Origin: Synergistales bacterium
GTDB taxonomy: Bacteria; Synergistota; Synergistia; Synergistales; Aminobacteriaceae
Direction of reading: 5' to 3'
DNA length: 10,414 nt
NCBI GenBank assembly: GCA_025997935.1
Contig: BNVG01000071.1
Span: 1-10,414 of the forward strand
Part shown: positions 1 through 6,688 of the stretch, piece after piece
Position numbering within the stretch: position 1 is the stretch's first letter
Layout of the letters: each line of letters starts with the position of its first letter
Translations under genes and position numbers: made by a program
Notes under the pieces: generated by a model
The model's input: the letters and a program-made list of their open reading frames with translations, nothing else
What the model was told of the DNA's origin: nothing
The model's database searches: none

Positions 1-240
1 ATCGAACTCACGAAGCCTTGCCTCCTGAGCTATTCTCTCAACACGAGCGCGCCCTATTACAAGCTCACCCACAAGGCTCATCAGCTTGTCTAAGCGCCCT
101 ATGTCAACTCGCACGGTCTGATTGACCTTTTTCGCCTCCGCCGCTTTTGCCGGAGCGACGGCAACCGGCGCTACAGGATCGGCTTTTGGATGCGTAGCCA
201 CCGGAGCCTTAACTTCCGCCACAATCTTTTCTTCATGTTT
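1..240 (-). pseudogene. cheA: Inverted CheA fragment: P2-P3 linker and start of P3 dimerisation domain
   Basis: Read on the minus strand from 240 to 1, all 80 codons are open and run off the window edge. The first ~40 residues are a low-complexity Ala/Pro/Val/Lys linker. Then come QTVRVDIGRLDKLMSLVGEL and VIGRARVERIAQEARLREFD, the hallmark first helix of the CheA P3 dimerisation domain. This is exactly the part of CheA that should lie upstream of the plus-strand fragment beginning near 240, but it points the other way. About 65-70 residues of P3 (second helix and entry to P4) are found on neither strand here and would have to lie left of base 1. The identification of the fragment is firm. Whether the inversion is biological or an assembly/amplification chimera cannot be told from this window. 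The exact breakpoint is uncertain by a few bases around 231-240. Confidence 0.88.
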
Positions 241-1121
241 TGGAAGGACAGGATACCGAACTTGATCGTACCGTTATAGACGAAATAGGGGATCCTATGG
301 TTCACCTTATCCGCAATTCGCTTGATCACGGAATCGAGACGCGTGAAGACCGTCGTAAAGTCGGCAAACCAGAGAAGGGTACGCTCAAGATCGCGGCCTA
401 TCAGGAGGGCAGCGGCGTCATTATTGAGGTCATGGATGACGGTAAGGGTATAGATCCCGAAAAGGTCAGGACTAAGGCTTTAGACCGTGGAATCATCACA
501 GAGGAAGAAGCCGCCGCCCTGTCTGACGAGGAAGCTATTCAGCTGTGCTTGTTGCCGGGGTTCAGCATGGCCGAGAAGATAACTGATATATCCGGACGCG
601 GCGTTGGTATGGACGCCGTAAAGACGAAAGTCGAGACTTTGGGCGGTCAGCTTGATATGGTTTCTAAGGTCGGACAGGGGACTAATATTTATATCAGGTT
701 GCCTTTGACTTTGGCTATCGTACTTTCTCTCTTGATTAAGGTCGGAGACGAGACTTATGCCATTTCTCTCGAGAACGTAGAGGAGACTATTTTGGTGAGG
801 CGCGACAATATAAAAACAGTTCATGGTTCGCCCGCCACTCTTTTGCGCGGAGAAGTGCTTTCATTGAGCGATCTCGGCAATGTTCTTGGCACGGTGGTCG
901 AGAGAGACCACAGAGACGAGTATCCTGTTGTTGTTGTCAAAATGGGAAAGAACAAGATAGGCTTTATCGTCGACGAGCTTATAGGACAGCAGGAAATCGT
1001 CATTAAGTCGCTTGGACGTTTCCTTTCCAAGATAAGGGGAATCGCCGGCGCTACGATTCTCGGCGATGGAAACGTCGCCTTGATATTGGATGTCGTGTCT
1101 TTTTATTCGATGAAGGGTTAA
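240..1121 (+). CDS. cheA: Chemotaxis histidine kinase CheA, C-terminal part (P4 ATPase + P5 CheW-like), 5' end lost at inversion
   Basis: CheA phosphorylates CheY and CheB in response to receptors; P4 binds ATP and P5 binds CheW and receptors at the cytoplasmic array. Counting from 240, the protein shows the N box (HLIRNSLDHGIE, residues 22-33), G1 (DDGKGID, 66-72), F box (GFS, 107-109), G2 (GRGVGMD, 119-125), G3 (GQGT, 145-148) and a P5 domain from about 157 to 290. The reading frame before 240 hits a stop at 210-212. TTG at 240 has no ribosome site in front, so it is simply where the CheA homology resumes (VLEGQDTELDRTV), not a real start. The P1 phosphorylation domain, P2 and P3 are missing in this orientation, so as shown the gene cannot make a working kinase. 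It ends 12 bases before cheC, and no cheW lies between them. Confidence 0.93.
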   Translation: MEGQDTELDRTVIDEIGDPMVHLIRNSLDHGIETREDRRKVGKPEKGTLKIAAYQEGSGVIIEVMDDGKGIDPEKVRTKALDRGIITEEEAAALSDEEAIQLCLLPGFSMAEKITDISGRGVGMDAVKTKVETLGGQLDMVSKVGQGTNIYIRLPLTLAIVLSLLIKVGDETYAISLENVEETILVRRDNIKTVHGSPATLLRGEVLSLSDLGNVLGTVVERDHRDEYPVVVVKMGKNKIGFIVDELIGQQEIVIKSLGRFLSKIRGIAGATILGDGNVALILDVVSFYSMKG

Positions 1122-1133
1122 GAAGGAAGGAAA

Positions 1134-1778
1134 ATGCTGGATCTAAGCTCGTTCAATAACTTGCAATTGGACGCTATTCGTGAGGTCGGCAATATAGGGA
1201 CGGGCAATGCGGCGACGGCTTTGTCGAAGCTTTTGGCGTGCATGATTGAGATGGATGTTCCAAAAGCCGACCTGGTTTCTATTTATTCTCTGTCAGAGTA
1301 CTACGGAGATCCTGATTCCGTTGTTGCGGCCGTTTTTGTACGCTCTTTCGGAGAGTTTGGGTGCAGTTTGATTTTTATTCAAGAAGAAGAAGACGCTGGC
1401 TTGATGGTGGATCTTTTGCTGAAACAGCAGTTTGGGGATTCTGTTCCGACGAACCTTCAGCCCGACATGAGAGACAGCGCCCTTACGGAGGTAGGAAACA
1501 TCATTTTGAGTTCTTTCCTGAACGCTGTAAATCTGCTGATTGGAACCCAACATCAGATTTCGGTGCCTGGTGTGGCTCATGATATGTTGGCAGCTATTCT
1601 TGATGTGGTCGTGTCTATTTTTGGCCAGATGGGAGATATGGCGCTAGTTGTCAATACACAGCTTCGATTGGGCGCTTCTTTGCAGAATGAGGAGAATAGG
1701 ATTATATCAGGGAATATTGTCATGTTGCCTGACCCTGACGCCCTTGAACTCCTTCTGAGAAAGTTGCAGGTACTTTAG
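1134..1778 (+). CDS. cheC: CheY-P phosphatase CheC
   Basis: CheC removes phosphate from CheY-P and, in complex with CheD, links CheY-P level to receptor adaptation. The 214-residue protein has both pseudo-symmetric active sites of the family pattern D/S-x3-E-x2-N-x22-P: D13, E17, N20, P43 in the first half, and S115, E119, N122, P145 in the second. Both sets are complete, which suggests an active two-site phosphatase like Bacillus or Thermotoga CheC rather than a degenerate paralogue. The length is normal for the family. The ATG is preceded by a strong GAAGGAAGG ribosome site and lies 12 bases after cheA; the stop is 2 bases before cheD. FliY and CheX share the fold, but FliY carries an extra C-terminal SpoA domain and CheX is shorter with one site, so CheC is the best call. 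Confidence 0.95.
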   Translation: MLDLSSFNNLQLDAIREVGNIGTGNAATALSKLLACMIEMDVPKADLVSIYSLSEYYGDPDSVVAAVFVRSFGEFGCSLIFIQEEEDAGLMVDLLLKQQFGDSVPTNLQPDMRDSALTEVGNIILSSFLNAVNLLIGTQHQISVPGVAHDMLAAILDVVVSIFGQMGDMALVVNTQLRLGASLQNEENRIISGNIVMLPDPDALELLLRKLQVL

Positions 1779-1780
1779 TC

Positions 1781-2269
1781 ATGGAAAATACTTACCATGT
1801 AGGCATGGCTGACTTGGTAGTGGTCAGCGCCCCGGCGGTGCTGATTACGCTTGGGTTGGGTTCCTGTATTGGGCTTGTCATTTTCGACACGATGGCCAAG
1901 GTTGCCGGTATGGCGCATATTATGTTGCCCGATAGTCGCGGCACAAAGGTTATCGAAAAAGTTGGAAAATTTGCCGATACCGCCGTTCCGACGGTTATAA
2001 ATGAAATGATCAAGAAAGGCGCCTCTAAAAACCGCATGAAGGCGAAAATAGCCGGTGGCGCTCAGATGTTTGCTTTGCCCGGTGTAGCTACGGATTTTCT
2101 TTCTGTTGGCGTACGCAATGTCAAAGAGACCACGAGTATGTTACAAAAATCTGGTATATCCTTGGTGGCGTCAGATACGGGCGGAAACAAGGGCCGAACG
2201 GTTGAATTTTCGACCACGACGTGGATGCTGGCCATCAAAACGCTGGGTAAGGGCAAAACAGAGATTTAG
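1781..2269 (+). CDS. cheD: Chemoreceptor glutamine deamidase CheD
   Basis: CheD converts specific receptor glutamines to glutamate and is held and stimulated by CheC. The 162-residue protein carries the catalytic triad with the spacing known from Thermotoga CheD: T23, C29 (in LGLGSCIG) and H46 (in GMAHIMLP). It also has the conserved KIAGGAQMF segment at 89-97 and GGNKGRTVEF near the C-terminus. The length matches the family. The start lies only 2 bases after the cheC stop, so translational coupling to cheC is likely and fits the CheC-CheD partnership. All catalytic residues are present, so the protein should be active. Confidence 0.95.
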   Translation: MENTYHVGMADLVVVSAPAVLITLGLGSCIGLVIFDTMAKVAGMAHIMLPDSRGTKVIEKVGKFADTAVPTVINEMIKKGASKNRMKAKIAGGAQMFALPGVATDFLSVGVRNVKETTSMLQKSGISLVASDTGGNKGRTVEFSTTTWMLAIKTLGKGKTEI

Positions 2270-2305
2270 GTTTAAGCAAGCAGGATTAACAGGGGAGGTG
2301 TATTC

Positions 2306-3058
2306 TTGGATTCAGGAACGCCGGATATGGAGCAGTGGCGTGAATATGCTGAGAATCCGACCGCTGAGCTAAAGGAAAAAATCGTAAAAAGATACCTCCC
2401 CCTTATAAAATACGTGGTCGGTCGGATGGCTGTATCAGCCCCTTCGGGGCTTGACTATGAAGACATGTTGAGTTTTGGGGTTTTCGGGCTTCTTGACGCC
2501 ATCGACAGATTTGACATTTCTAAGGGTTTTTCCTTTCAGACTTTCGCGGTGCCGCGCATTAGAGGCGCCGTGTTGGATGAGTTGCGTAAATATGACTGGA
2601 TATCTAGAACGGGTCGCGGCAAACTGCAAAAACTAAATAAGGCTATCGAAAAAGTACTGCGTGAAAAAGGCAAGTTGCGCGATGAATGGGTTATACAAGA
2701 AATGGGCGTAGATGATAAAACTTACAGGGAGTCTCTTGAGTTAGCCAGCCGTAGTTATATAGTCTCTCTGGACGAGGTTATAGCGCTTGAGGACGGCGAC
2801 GTCAGTTTGGATGGGCTGATAGCTGATGAATCAGAGGGCGTTGATTTTGCTCTGGAGCTTCAGGATGACGCGAAATGTATTATGGACGCGCTTATGCAGT
2901 TGCCGGAGCGTGAGTTGCAAGTCATTTCTTTTTATTATTATGAAGGACTTACCCTGAAAGAGATTGGGCGGGTGCTTGGAGTGACTGAATCGCGTGTTTC
3001 GCAAATTCACGGCGCGGCATTGGCGACGCTCAGAACATTGATCGCAAATAAAAGCTGA
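2306..3058 (+). CDS. fliA: RNA polymerase sigma-28 factor (FliA/SigD/WhiG type)
   Basis: This sigma factor directs RNA polymerase to late flagellar and chemotaxis promoters. The 250-residue protein has region 2 at about 25-95 (LPLIKYVVGRM; DYEDMLSFGVFGLLDAIDRF; FQTFAVPRIRGAVLDELRK), region 3 at about 97-165, and region 4 at 197-247 (LPERELQVISFYYYEGLT, then a helix-turn-helix with LGVTESRVSQIH). Region 1 is essentially absent, as is normal for this group. I chose the TTG at 2306 because AGGGGAGGTG lies 5 bases upstream; the first in-frame ATG (2327) has no comparable site. The cheC-cheD neighbourhood matches Bacillus sigD. No anti-sigma factor FlgM is visible in the window, so its control must be encoded elsewhere. 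Confidence 0.93.
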   Translation: MDSGTPDMEQWREYAENPTAELKEKIVKRYLPLIKYVVGRMAVSAPSGLDYEDMLSFGVFGLLDAIDRFDISKGFSFQTFAVPRIRGAVLDELRKYDWISRTGRGKLQKLNKAIEKVLREKGKLRDEWVIQEMGVDDKTYRESLELASRSYIVSLDEVIALEDGDVSLDGLIADESEGVDFALELQDDAKCIMDALMQLPERELQVISFYYYEGLTLKEIGRVLGVTESRVSQIHGAALATLRTLIANKS

Positions 3059-3067
3059 AGGAGATGG

Positions 3068-4669
3068 ATGACCATGGCCGACGATACACTGAAAATAGAG
3101 GCTGATTCTGGTGGTATTTATCTGACGCTGGTGTCTGATGAAATTTCTTTGCCGGCGGTCATGCGGTTTTTAGAAAGACAGGGGGTTCGTAAGTATAACG
3201 CCAAGGCGGTTGAGGAGTTGGTGCGGCAAAAAATTCGTACGCGGCAGAAAATCGCCGAGCGAAATGTCGTGGACGAGAGAGACGCGGTTATCGGTGTACA
3301 AATCGCTAAAGACGGCCTTAGCGCGACCGTGACTCTGGAGCCTCCTTTTTTCACCAAGCCTTGGCCAAGCGCTCAGGATATAGAGGACACCCTTACGCAA
3401 AAAGGCGTAACATTTGGCATCGACAAAGAAGCGATAGCGAATTTACTGTCTTTGAGGGCGACGGGCGACGCCATTCTTGTCGCCAAGGGAGAGGCGCCCA
3501 AAAACGGAGCGAACGCGCGTATCGAATTGATTCTCGACCCCGACAAAGTAAACGAACAAGAAGCCGAACAAACTACCGAAAAAATCGACTATCGCACAAG
3601 AAGCGTATTCTTAAATGTGCGCACGGGCGATAAAATAGCCGTAAAACATCAGGCCACGGAGGGACAAGACGGCACTTCGGTGCTTGGCGTTTTATTGAAA
3701 GCTGTGCCCGGTAAGGACATTGGGTTTTCGGTGGGTAGCGGTCTTGAGGTTTCTGAAGATGGACTGACGCTTTCCGCCTTGCTTGACGGGCGCCTTTTGA
3801 ATAGGGATAAAAAACTTATGGTTTTGCCTGAACTCGAAGTCAACGGCGATGTTGACTTCGGCGTGGGCAACATCAATTTTACCGGCTCCGTTAAAATAAA
3901 GGGCGCTGTGCGCGACGGCTTTAGCGTTGTGGCGACCGGCGACATTGAAATAAGCGAGGTGGTGGAAGGGGCCCATATCGAGACCGCGAGCAATGTAACT
4001 ATCGGCGGCGGCGTTCGTGGAATGGGCAAGGGCAAGATACTGGCCGACGGCACGATAAAGATGGGCTTTGCCGACCAGGCGTATTTACGTAGCAGGGGAG
4101 ATATTGAGGTTAAAAACGCCATTTTGCACAGCGAGGTGGTAGCCCAGAACAACGTAACCGTCATGGGCGGGTCGAAGGGTCAGATTGCCGGAGGTAAAGT
4201 TCAGGCCGGCATGGAGGTTATATGCCAGACTCTCGGCAGCGAAATGGGAACAAGGACGGAAGTTATCGTTGGCCTCCCGCCCGAGCAGGTCGAACGTCGC
4301 AAGGAGCTTCAGACCGTGTTGGCTCAGAACAAAGAAGAAAATGAGAAAATCGAGGCCAATCTTGTTTTTCTTAAAAAATTAGAGCAGGCTGGCAAATTAG
4401 ACGACGAAAAGCGTCAGATAATGGTTAAACTCATGCAGTCAAAGTTCAAGCTCCAGGCGTCGCTCAAGTCTACGCAGGAAGAGTTGCAGGAGCTTGAGGA
4501 GCGCCTCGAACTCGGCAAAGCCAAAGGCGTGGTTCGCGTAAAGGGCGTATGTTATCCGGGAGTCAATATAACGATAAGGGGCGTGTCTTACGCCGTGCAG
4601 TCTCCGTTCAAGTTCGCGTCTTTCTCGTATGTGGACGGAGAAGTTAAGATGAAGTCTTACGACGCGTAG
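3068..4669 (+). CDS. fapA: FapA family polymerisation-type protein (DUF342)
   Basis: The 533-residue protein fits the FapA/DUF342 family, often encoded beside motility and sigma-28 genes. The biochemical role of this family is poorly known; it has been linked to flagellar assembly and cell-surface functions. The layout is an alpha/beta N-terminal part (about 1-250), then a repetitive Gly/Val/Ile-rich stretch (about 258-392, with units such as GDVDFGVGNINFTGSVKIKG and GDIEISEVVEGAHIETASNV) typical of a right-handed beta-helix. A charged coiled coil follows (about 405-484), then a short beta-rich tail containing GVCYPGVNITIRG. The start is either ATG 3068 or ATG 3074; the GAAGGAG site just after the sigma stop would suit 3074 slightly better in spacing. 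It follows the sigma gene by 9 bases, so it is very likely in the same operon. No signal peptide is seen, so it is probably cytoplasmic. Confidence 0.85.
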   Translation: MTMADDTLKIEADSGGIYLTLVSDEISLPAVMRFLERQGVRKYNAKAVEELVRQKIRTRQKIAERNVVDERDAVIGVQIAKDGLSATVTLEPPFFTKPWPSAQDIEDTLTQKGVTFGIDKEAIANLLSLRATGDAILVAKGEAPKNGANARIELILDPDKVNEQEAEQTTEKIDYRTRSVFLNVRTGDKIAVKHQATEGQDGTSVLGVLLKAVPGKDIGFSVGSGLEVSEDGLTLSALLDGRLLNRDKKLMVLPELEVNGDVDFGVGNINFTGSVKIKGAVRDGFSVVATGDIEISEVVEGAHIETASNVTIGGGVRGMGKGKILADGTIKMGFADQAYLRSRGDIEVKNAILHSEVVAQNNVTVMGGSKGQIAGGKVQAGMEVICQTLGSEMGTRTEVIVGLPPEQVERRKELQTVLAQNKEENEKIEANLVFLKKLEQAGKLDDEKRQIMVKLMQSKFKLQASLKSTQEELQELEERLELGKAKGVVRVKGVCYPGVNITIRGVSYAVQSPFKFASFSYVDGEVKMKSYDA

Positions 4670-4710
4670 ATAGTTTTTAGGATGTCAATTTTGAAAGGTT
4701 TGGTGAGCTT

Positions 4711-5040
4711 ATGCTTCAGCCCGTCAATCTTCAACTTGCTCATTTCAACGTAGAACACAGCGCACAAATTTCAAAAGACGCAATGGCCGCGGCTCAGCAA
4801 ACTGGGCAAACGCAGGAGACGGTTAAGGAAAATGTGATGCGCGCCCAGAGAGTCGAGGCCAGTATAGCGGCCGCCGAAGCGCAAAAGATAAAGAGCAAAG
4901 AGGAAGACGAGAAGCGTCGCGGGAATCAGCGGCAGGCGTCTTCTGGGCGTGATGAAAACGAAGATAGCGCCGAGGCTGACAACGCTAAGACCACCCCCCA
5001 CACCGGTACGCCAGTCAGGAGTTTTGAGTTTTACGCATAA
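4711..5040 (+). CDS. Small charged alanine-rich protein of unknown function in the motility operon
   Basis: I do not recognise a domain. The 109-residue product begins MLQPVNLQLAHFNVEHSAQI. It has a predicted helical Ala/Gln/Glu/Lys-rich middle (about 18-70, with EASIAAAEAQKIKSKEEDEK), a disordered Arg/Gly/Ser/Asp/Glu stretch (70-98) and a short hydrophobic end (RSFEFYA). There is no signal peptide or membrane segment. A modest ribosome site (GGTGAG, plus GAAAGG further up) precedes the ATG. It lies 41 bases after fapA and 20 before the next gene, all co-directional. Short coiled-coil proteins of this style are often found at the ends of fla/che operons in Clostridia-like bacteria, which suggests a motility accessory role; that is inference. 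Confidence 0.7.
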   Translation: MLQPVNLQLAHFNVEHSAQISKDAMAAAQQTGQTQETVKENVMRAQRVEASIAAAEAQKIKSKEEDEKRRGNQRQASSGRDENEDSAEADNAKTTPHTGTPVRSFEFYA

Positions 5041-5060
5041 GTTTTTAAGGAGGCTACGCT

Positions 5061-5609
5061 GTGGCGGTATCGAACAACAGTCTTGGGTATCTTGTGGTAG
5101 ATGGGGCCGAGGGGCTTTTTAGAGGGGCTTCTTTGGTGGTGGATTTTAGGGGTATTCCTATGGATTTTCGCTATACGGATCCCATAAGGCCGACTCGTCT
5201 TGAAAAAATTCTTTACGGCAACGCCCTTGAGGTCTATCTGCGCGAGGAGTTGATTTTAGAGAGCCTGATAGGCGCTGCGGAGATGAAGCCGTCTATCTGG
5301 GTTTGCAGGGAAGCTGATCTTTTGCCGCCGCTGAAGAGCATCACAAGAGGAAAAGTTCTTTTTCTGGCTCCGTCAAATCACTCTCCGCTCGAAGCCGCCG
5401 GAAACGTGGAGGCCACCGGCGAGGACTTGAGCTATATGGTTCAGGCGGACTCGGTAAGCGCGCCGCTACGCGCTTCGTTCCCCGAGGGTACAAAAGAAGA
5501 CGACGTCAAGCAGATAGCGGCCATGTTGGTGGACGCGGCCAAGACTATGGAGCTGCTCGAACCGTTCGGGCGGATACAAAAGGCTTTGACTTCTTTGGGC
5601 GAAGAATAG
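5061..5609 (+). CDS. Conserved-looking protein of unknown function, last gene of the motility block
   Basis: The 182-residue product starts at GTG 5061, with a strong AAGGAGG site 7 bases upstream that fixes the start. It opens with a beta-rich segment (LGYLVVDGAEGLFRGASLVV), followed by the motif FRYTDPIRPTRLEKILYG at 37-54 and a helical segment YLREELILESLIGAAE at about 59-74, then mixed alpha/beta sequence. There is no signal peptide or transmembrane helix. I cannot name the family, although the FRYTDPIRPTRL motif looks conserved rather than random. It follows the small charged protein by 20 bases and is the last plus-strand gene before a candidate terminator. A role linked to motility is suggested only by position. 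Confidence 0.75.
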   Translation: MAVSNNSLGYLVVDGAEGLFRGASLVVDFRGIPMDFRYTDPIRPTRLEKILYGNALEVYLREELILESLIGAAEMKPSIWVCREADLLPPLKSITRGKVLFLAPSNHSPLEAAGNVEATGEDLSYMVQADSVSAPLRASFPEGTKEDDVKQIAAMLVDAAKTMELLEPFGRIQKALTSLGEE

Positions 5610-5626
5610 TCGAGCTTTGTTGTTTT
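5585..5626 (+). terminator. Candidate terminator at the end of the motility operon, possibly bidirectional
   Basis: An imperfect hairpin overlaps the stop codon at 5607-5609. The inner stem TTCTT/AAGAA (5591-5595 with 5602-5606) has a 6-base loop, and the outer stem 5585-5590 pairs with 5609-5614, including two G-T pairs and a 2-base bulge. The T-rich run 5616-5626 follows. On the opposite strand the same hairpin is followed by CCTTTT, so it could also stop transcription from the minus-strand gene on its right. The stem is weak, hence the modest confidence. Confidence 0.4.
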
Positions 5627-5659
5627 GATAACTCAGGATTTGAAAGACTATTTTTGCCG

Positions 5660-6067
5660 TCATTTTTTGGGGCGTTTGAACGTAAACAACCTCCCTGTCA
5701 TGTTGGATACGCCGAAAATATCTTCCACAAAACGCAAGATAGAGACATACCCTATCAGAACCCAGATGAAAGTCACGGGCTCCAAGCTTTTTGTAGCCGG
5801 CAGCCTGACTTGTTCGAGTAAGGGGTTTCGTTTTTCGAGACACTCTTCAAGTTCTCTGAATCAAACCATAAAAATAAGCGGCTCTAAAATAAGAAAATAT
5901 GCGCCGGGCGAGATAAAAACCCATACATTCTCAAAAATAAAAATAAAAATCTCAGAAAACACAAAACACGCTATACTCATGCCGCAGGAAAGAACCAACC
6001 GCCTAAAATGGAAGACGGAGCGCCCCAAAACAAGCGGAGAAATAATTTTAGCCTGGTTTGGCCCCAT
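5660..6067 (-). pseudogene. Small membrane protein gene interrupted by an in-frame TGA (antisense to neighbours)
   Basis: On the minus strand an ATG at 6067 opens 68 codons to a TGA at 5863-5861. The same frame then continues for 66 more codons to a second TGA at 5662-5660. The first part has two hydrophobic stretches, about residues 24-45 (LVLSCGMSIACFVFSEIFIF) and 48-68 (VWVFISPGAYFLILEPLIFM). The second part starts with an amphipathic segment, FRELEECLEKRNPLLEQ, then a third hydrophobic stretch (VTFIWVLIGYVSILRFVEDI) and ends in the basic tail FKRPKK. Joined through the TGA it reads as one three-helix membrane protein; a Trp at the stop would give a natural membrane-edge sequence. TGA ends other genes here (fliA, the S1 gene) and never occurs inside them, so code reassignment is unlikely. 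Decay or a sequencing error is more likely. No clear ribosome site precedes the ATG. The family is not recognised. A plus-strand frame over the same bases is Lys/Ser-rich, as expected for the antisense of a Phe/Leu-rich gene. Confidence 0.5.
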
Positions 6068-6089
6068 TATCGACGAAGCTGTTGTAAAA

Positions 6090-6134
6090 TTGACACTAAA
6101 TAAAAGACAGGGTACACTTTTAATCTGGTATAAT
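6090..6134 (+). promoter_or_regulatory. Promoter region for the S1-domain gene, two possible overlapping promoters
   Basis: TTGACA (6090-6095) is followed after 17 bases by TACACT (6113-6118), a good housekeeping sigma match. A second -10 box, TATAAT at 6129-6134, is perfect and carries the extended TGn element at 6126-6128, so it needs no -35. Either would start transcription about 120-140 bases before the ATG at 6263. The position, downstream of the end of the motility block, fits a separate transcription unit. Confidence 0.6.
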
Positions 6135-6262
6135 CCTCAGAGTAGACGTTTTGATGCAAAAGGTTTGTTTTTGTGCAGACGCCTTAGCTCTGATAAGGAT
6201 AAAAGTTTTGAGTGGCGCTGGGTGTAGCTTATTTTTATATTATTGGGAGGCTTGCAACAGGA

Positions 6263-6688
6263 ATGGGCGAGGAGAAGAAGGCAGTGGCTTCTTCAGTGGG
6301 AGTCGGCGATCTTGTCGAGTGCGTAGTGGAGCAGATTATGCCTTACGGGGCTTTTGTCAGGCTTCCGACGGGGCAAAAGGGGATGATTCATATCTCCGAG
6401 CTGTCGTTTAGCTTTGTCAAGAAAGTCGAGGACATTCTGACTATGCAGCAGAATGTCAAGGCGAGAGTTATTAAAATCGACGAAAAGGGCCGCATAGACC
6501 TGTCGCTGAAAAAAACGGAAGAGCGCCCTGTCATAGTTGCGCCCATTGTCAGAGACGACAAGGACAACTTTGAGAAAAAGATGGCGTCTTTCCTTAAACT
6601 GAGCGAATCCAAAATAGCGGACCTCAACAGTAAAATGAACTCTTCCAAGTCAGGGAAGAAAAAGCCGAGCAGCAAGCCGAAAAATTGA
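6263..6688 (+). CDS. S1-domain RNA-binding protein (YabR-like)
   Basis: The 141-residue protein has one S1 OB-fold domain at about 12-84 (VGDLVECVVEQIMPYGAFVR, KGMIHISEL, ARVIKIDEKGRIDLSLKK). This is the canonical pattern of general RNA-binding S1 proteins such as YabR of Firmicutes and the C-terminal S1 of Pnp. A linker with predicted helix and a very basic tail (SGKKKPSSKPKN) follow, suited to RNA or ribosome contact. I prefer ATG 6263, with GGGAGG 12 bases upstream. A GTG at 6212 in the same frame would add 17 hydrophobic residues not expected for this family. It has its own promoter, about 130 bases upstream. The stop TGA (6686-6688) overlaps the TTG (6685) of the next frame. The RNA target is unknown. 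Confidence 0.88.
   Translation: MGEEKKAVASSVGVGDLVECVVEQIMPYGAFVRLPTGQKGMIHISELSFSFVKKVEDILTMQQNVKARVIKIDEKGRIDLSLKKTEERPVIVAPIVRDDKDNFEKKMASFLKLSESKIADLNSKMNSSKSGKKKPSSKPKN

Noticed and set aside
240..245. TTG 240 as a true start of a shortened CheA
   Set aside because: There is no ribosome site upstream, and the protein begins in the middle of a conserved CheA segment. It is the edge of the broken gene.
5861..5863. TGA read as tryptophan by an altered genetic code
   Set aside because: TGA ends the sigma and S1 genes at natural positions and never occurs inside any well-identified gene in the window.
5625..6227. Plus-strand open frame of 200 codons starting at TTG 5625
   Set aside because: It has no ribosome site, and its Lys/Ser/Ile-rich low-complexity product is what the antisense of a Phe/Leu-rich membrane gene would give. 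It also runs through the S1 promoter region. The minus strand explains the region better.
6212..6262. N-terminal hydrophobic extension of the S1 protein from GTG 6212
   Set aside because: It has no ribosome site, and a hydrophobic leader is not expected on this family. ATG 6263 with GGGAGG upstream is better.
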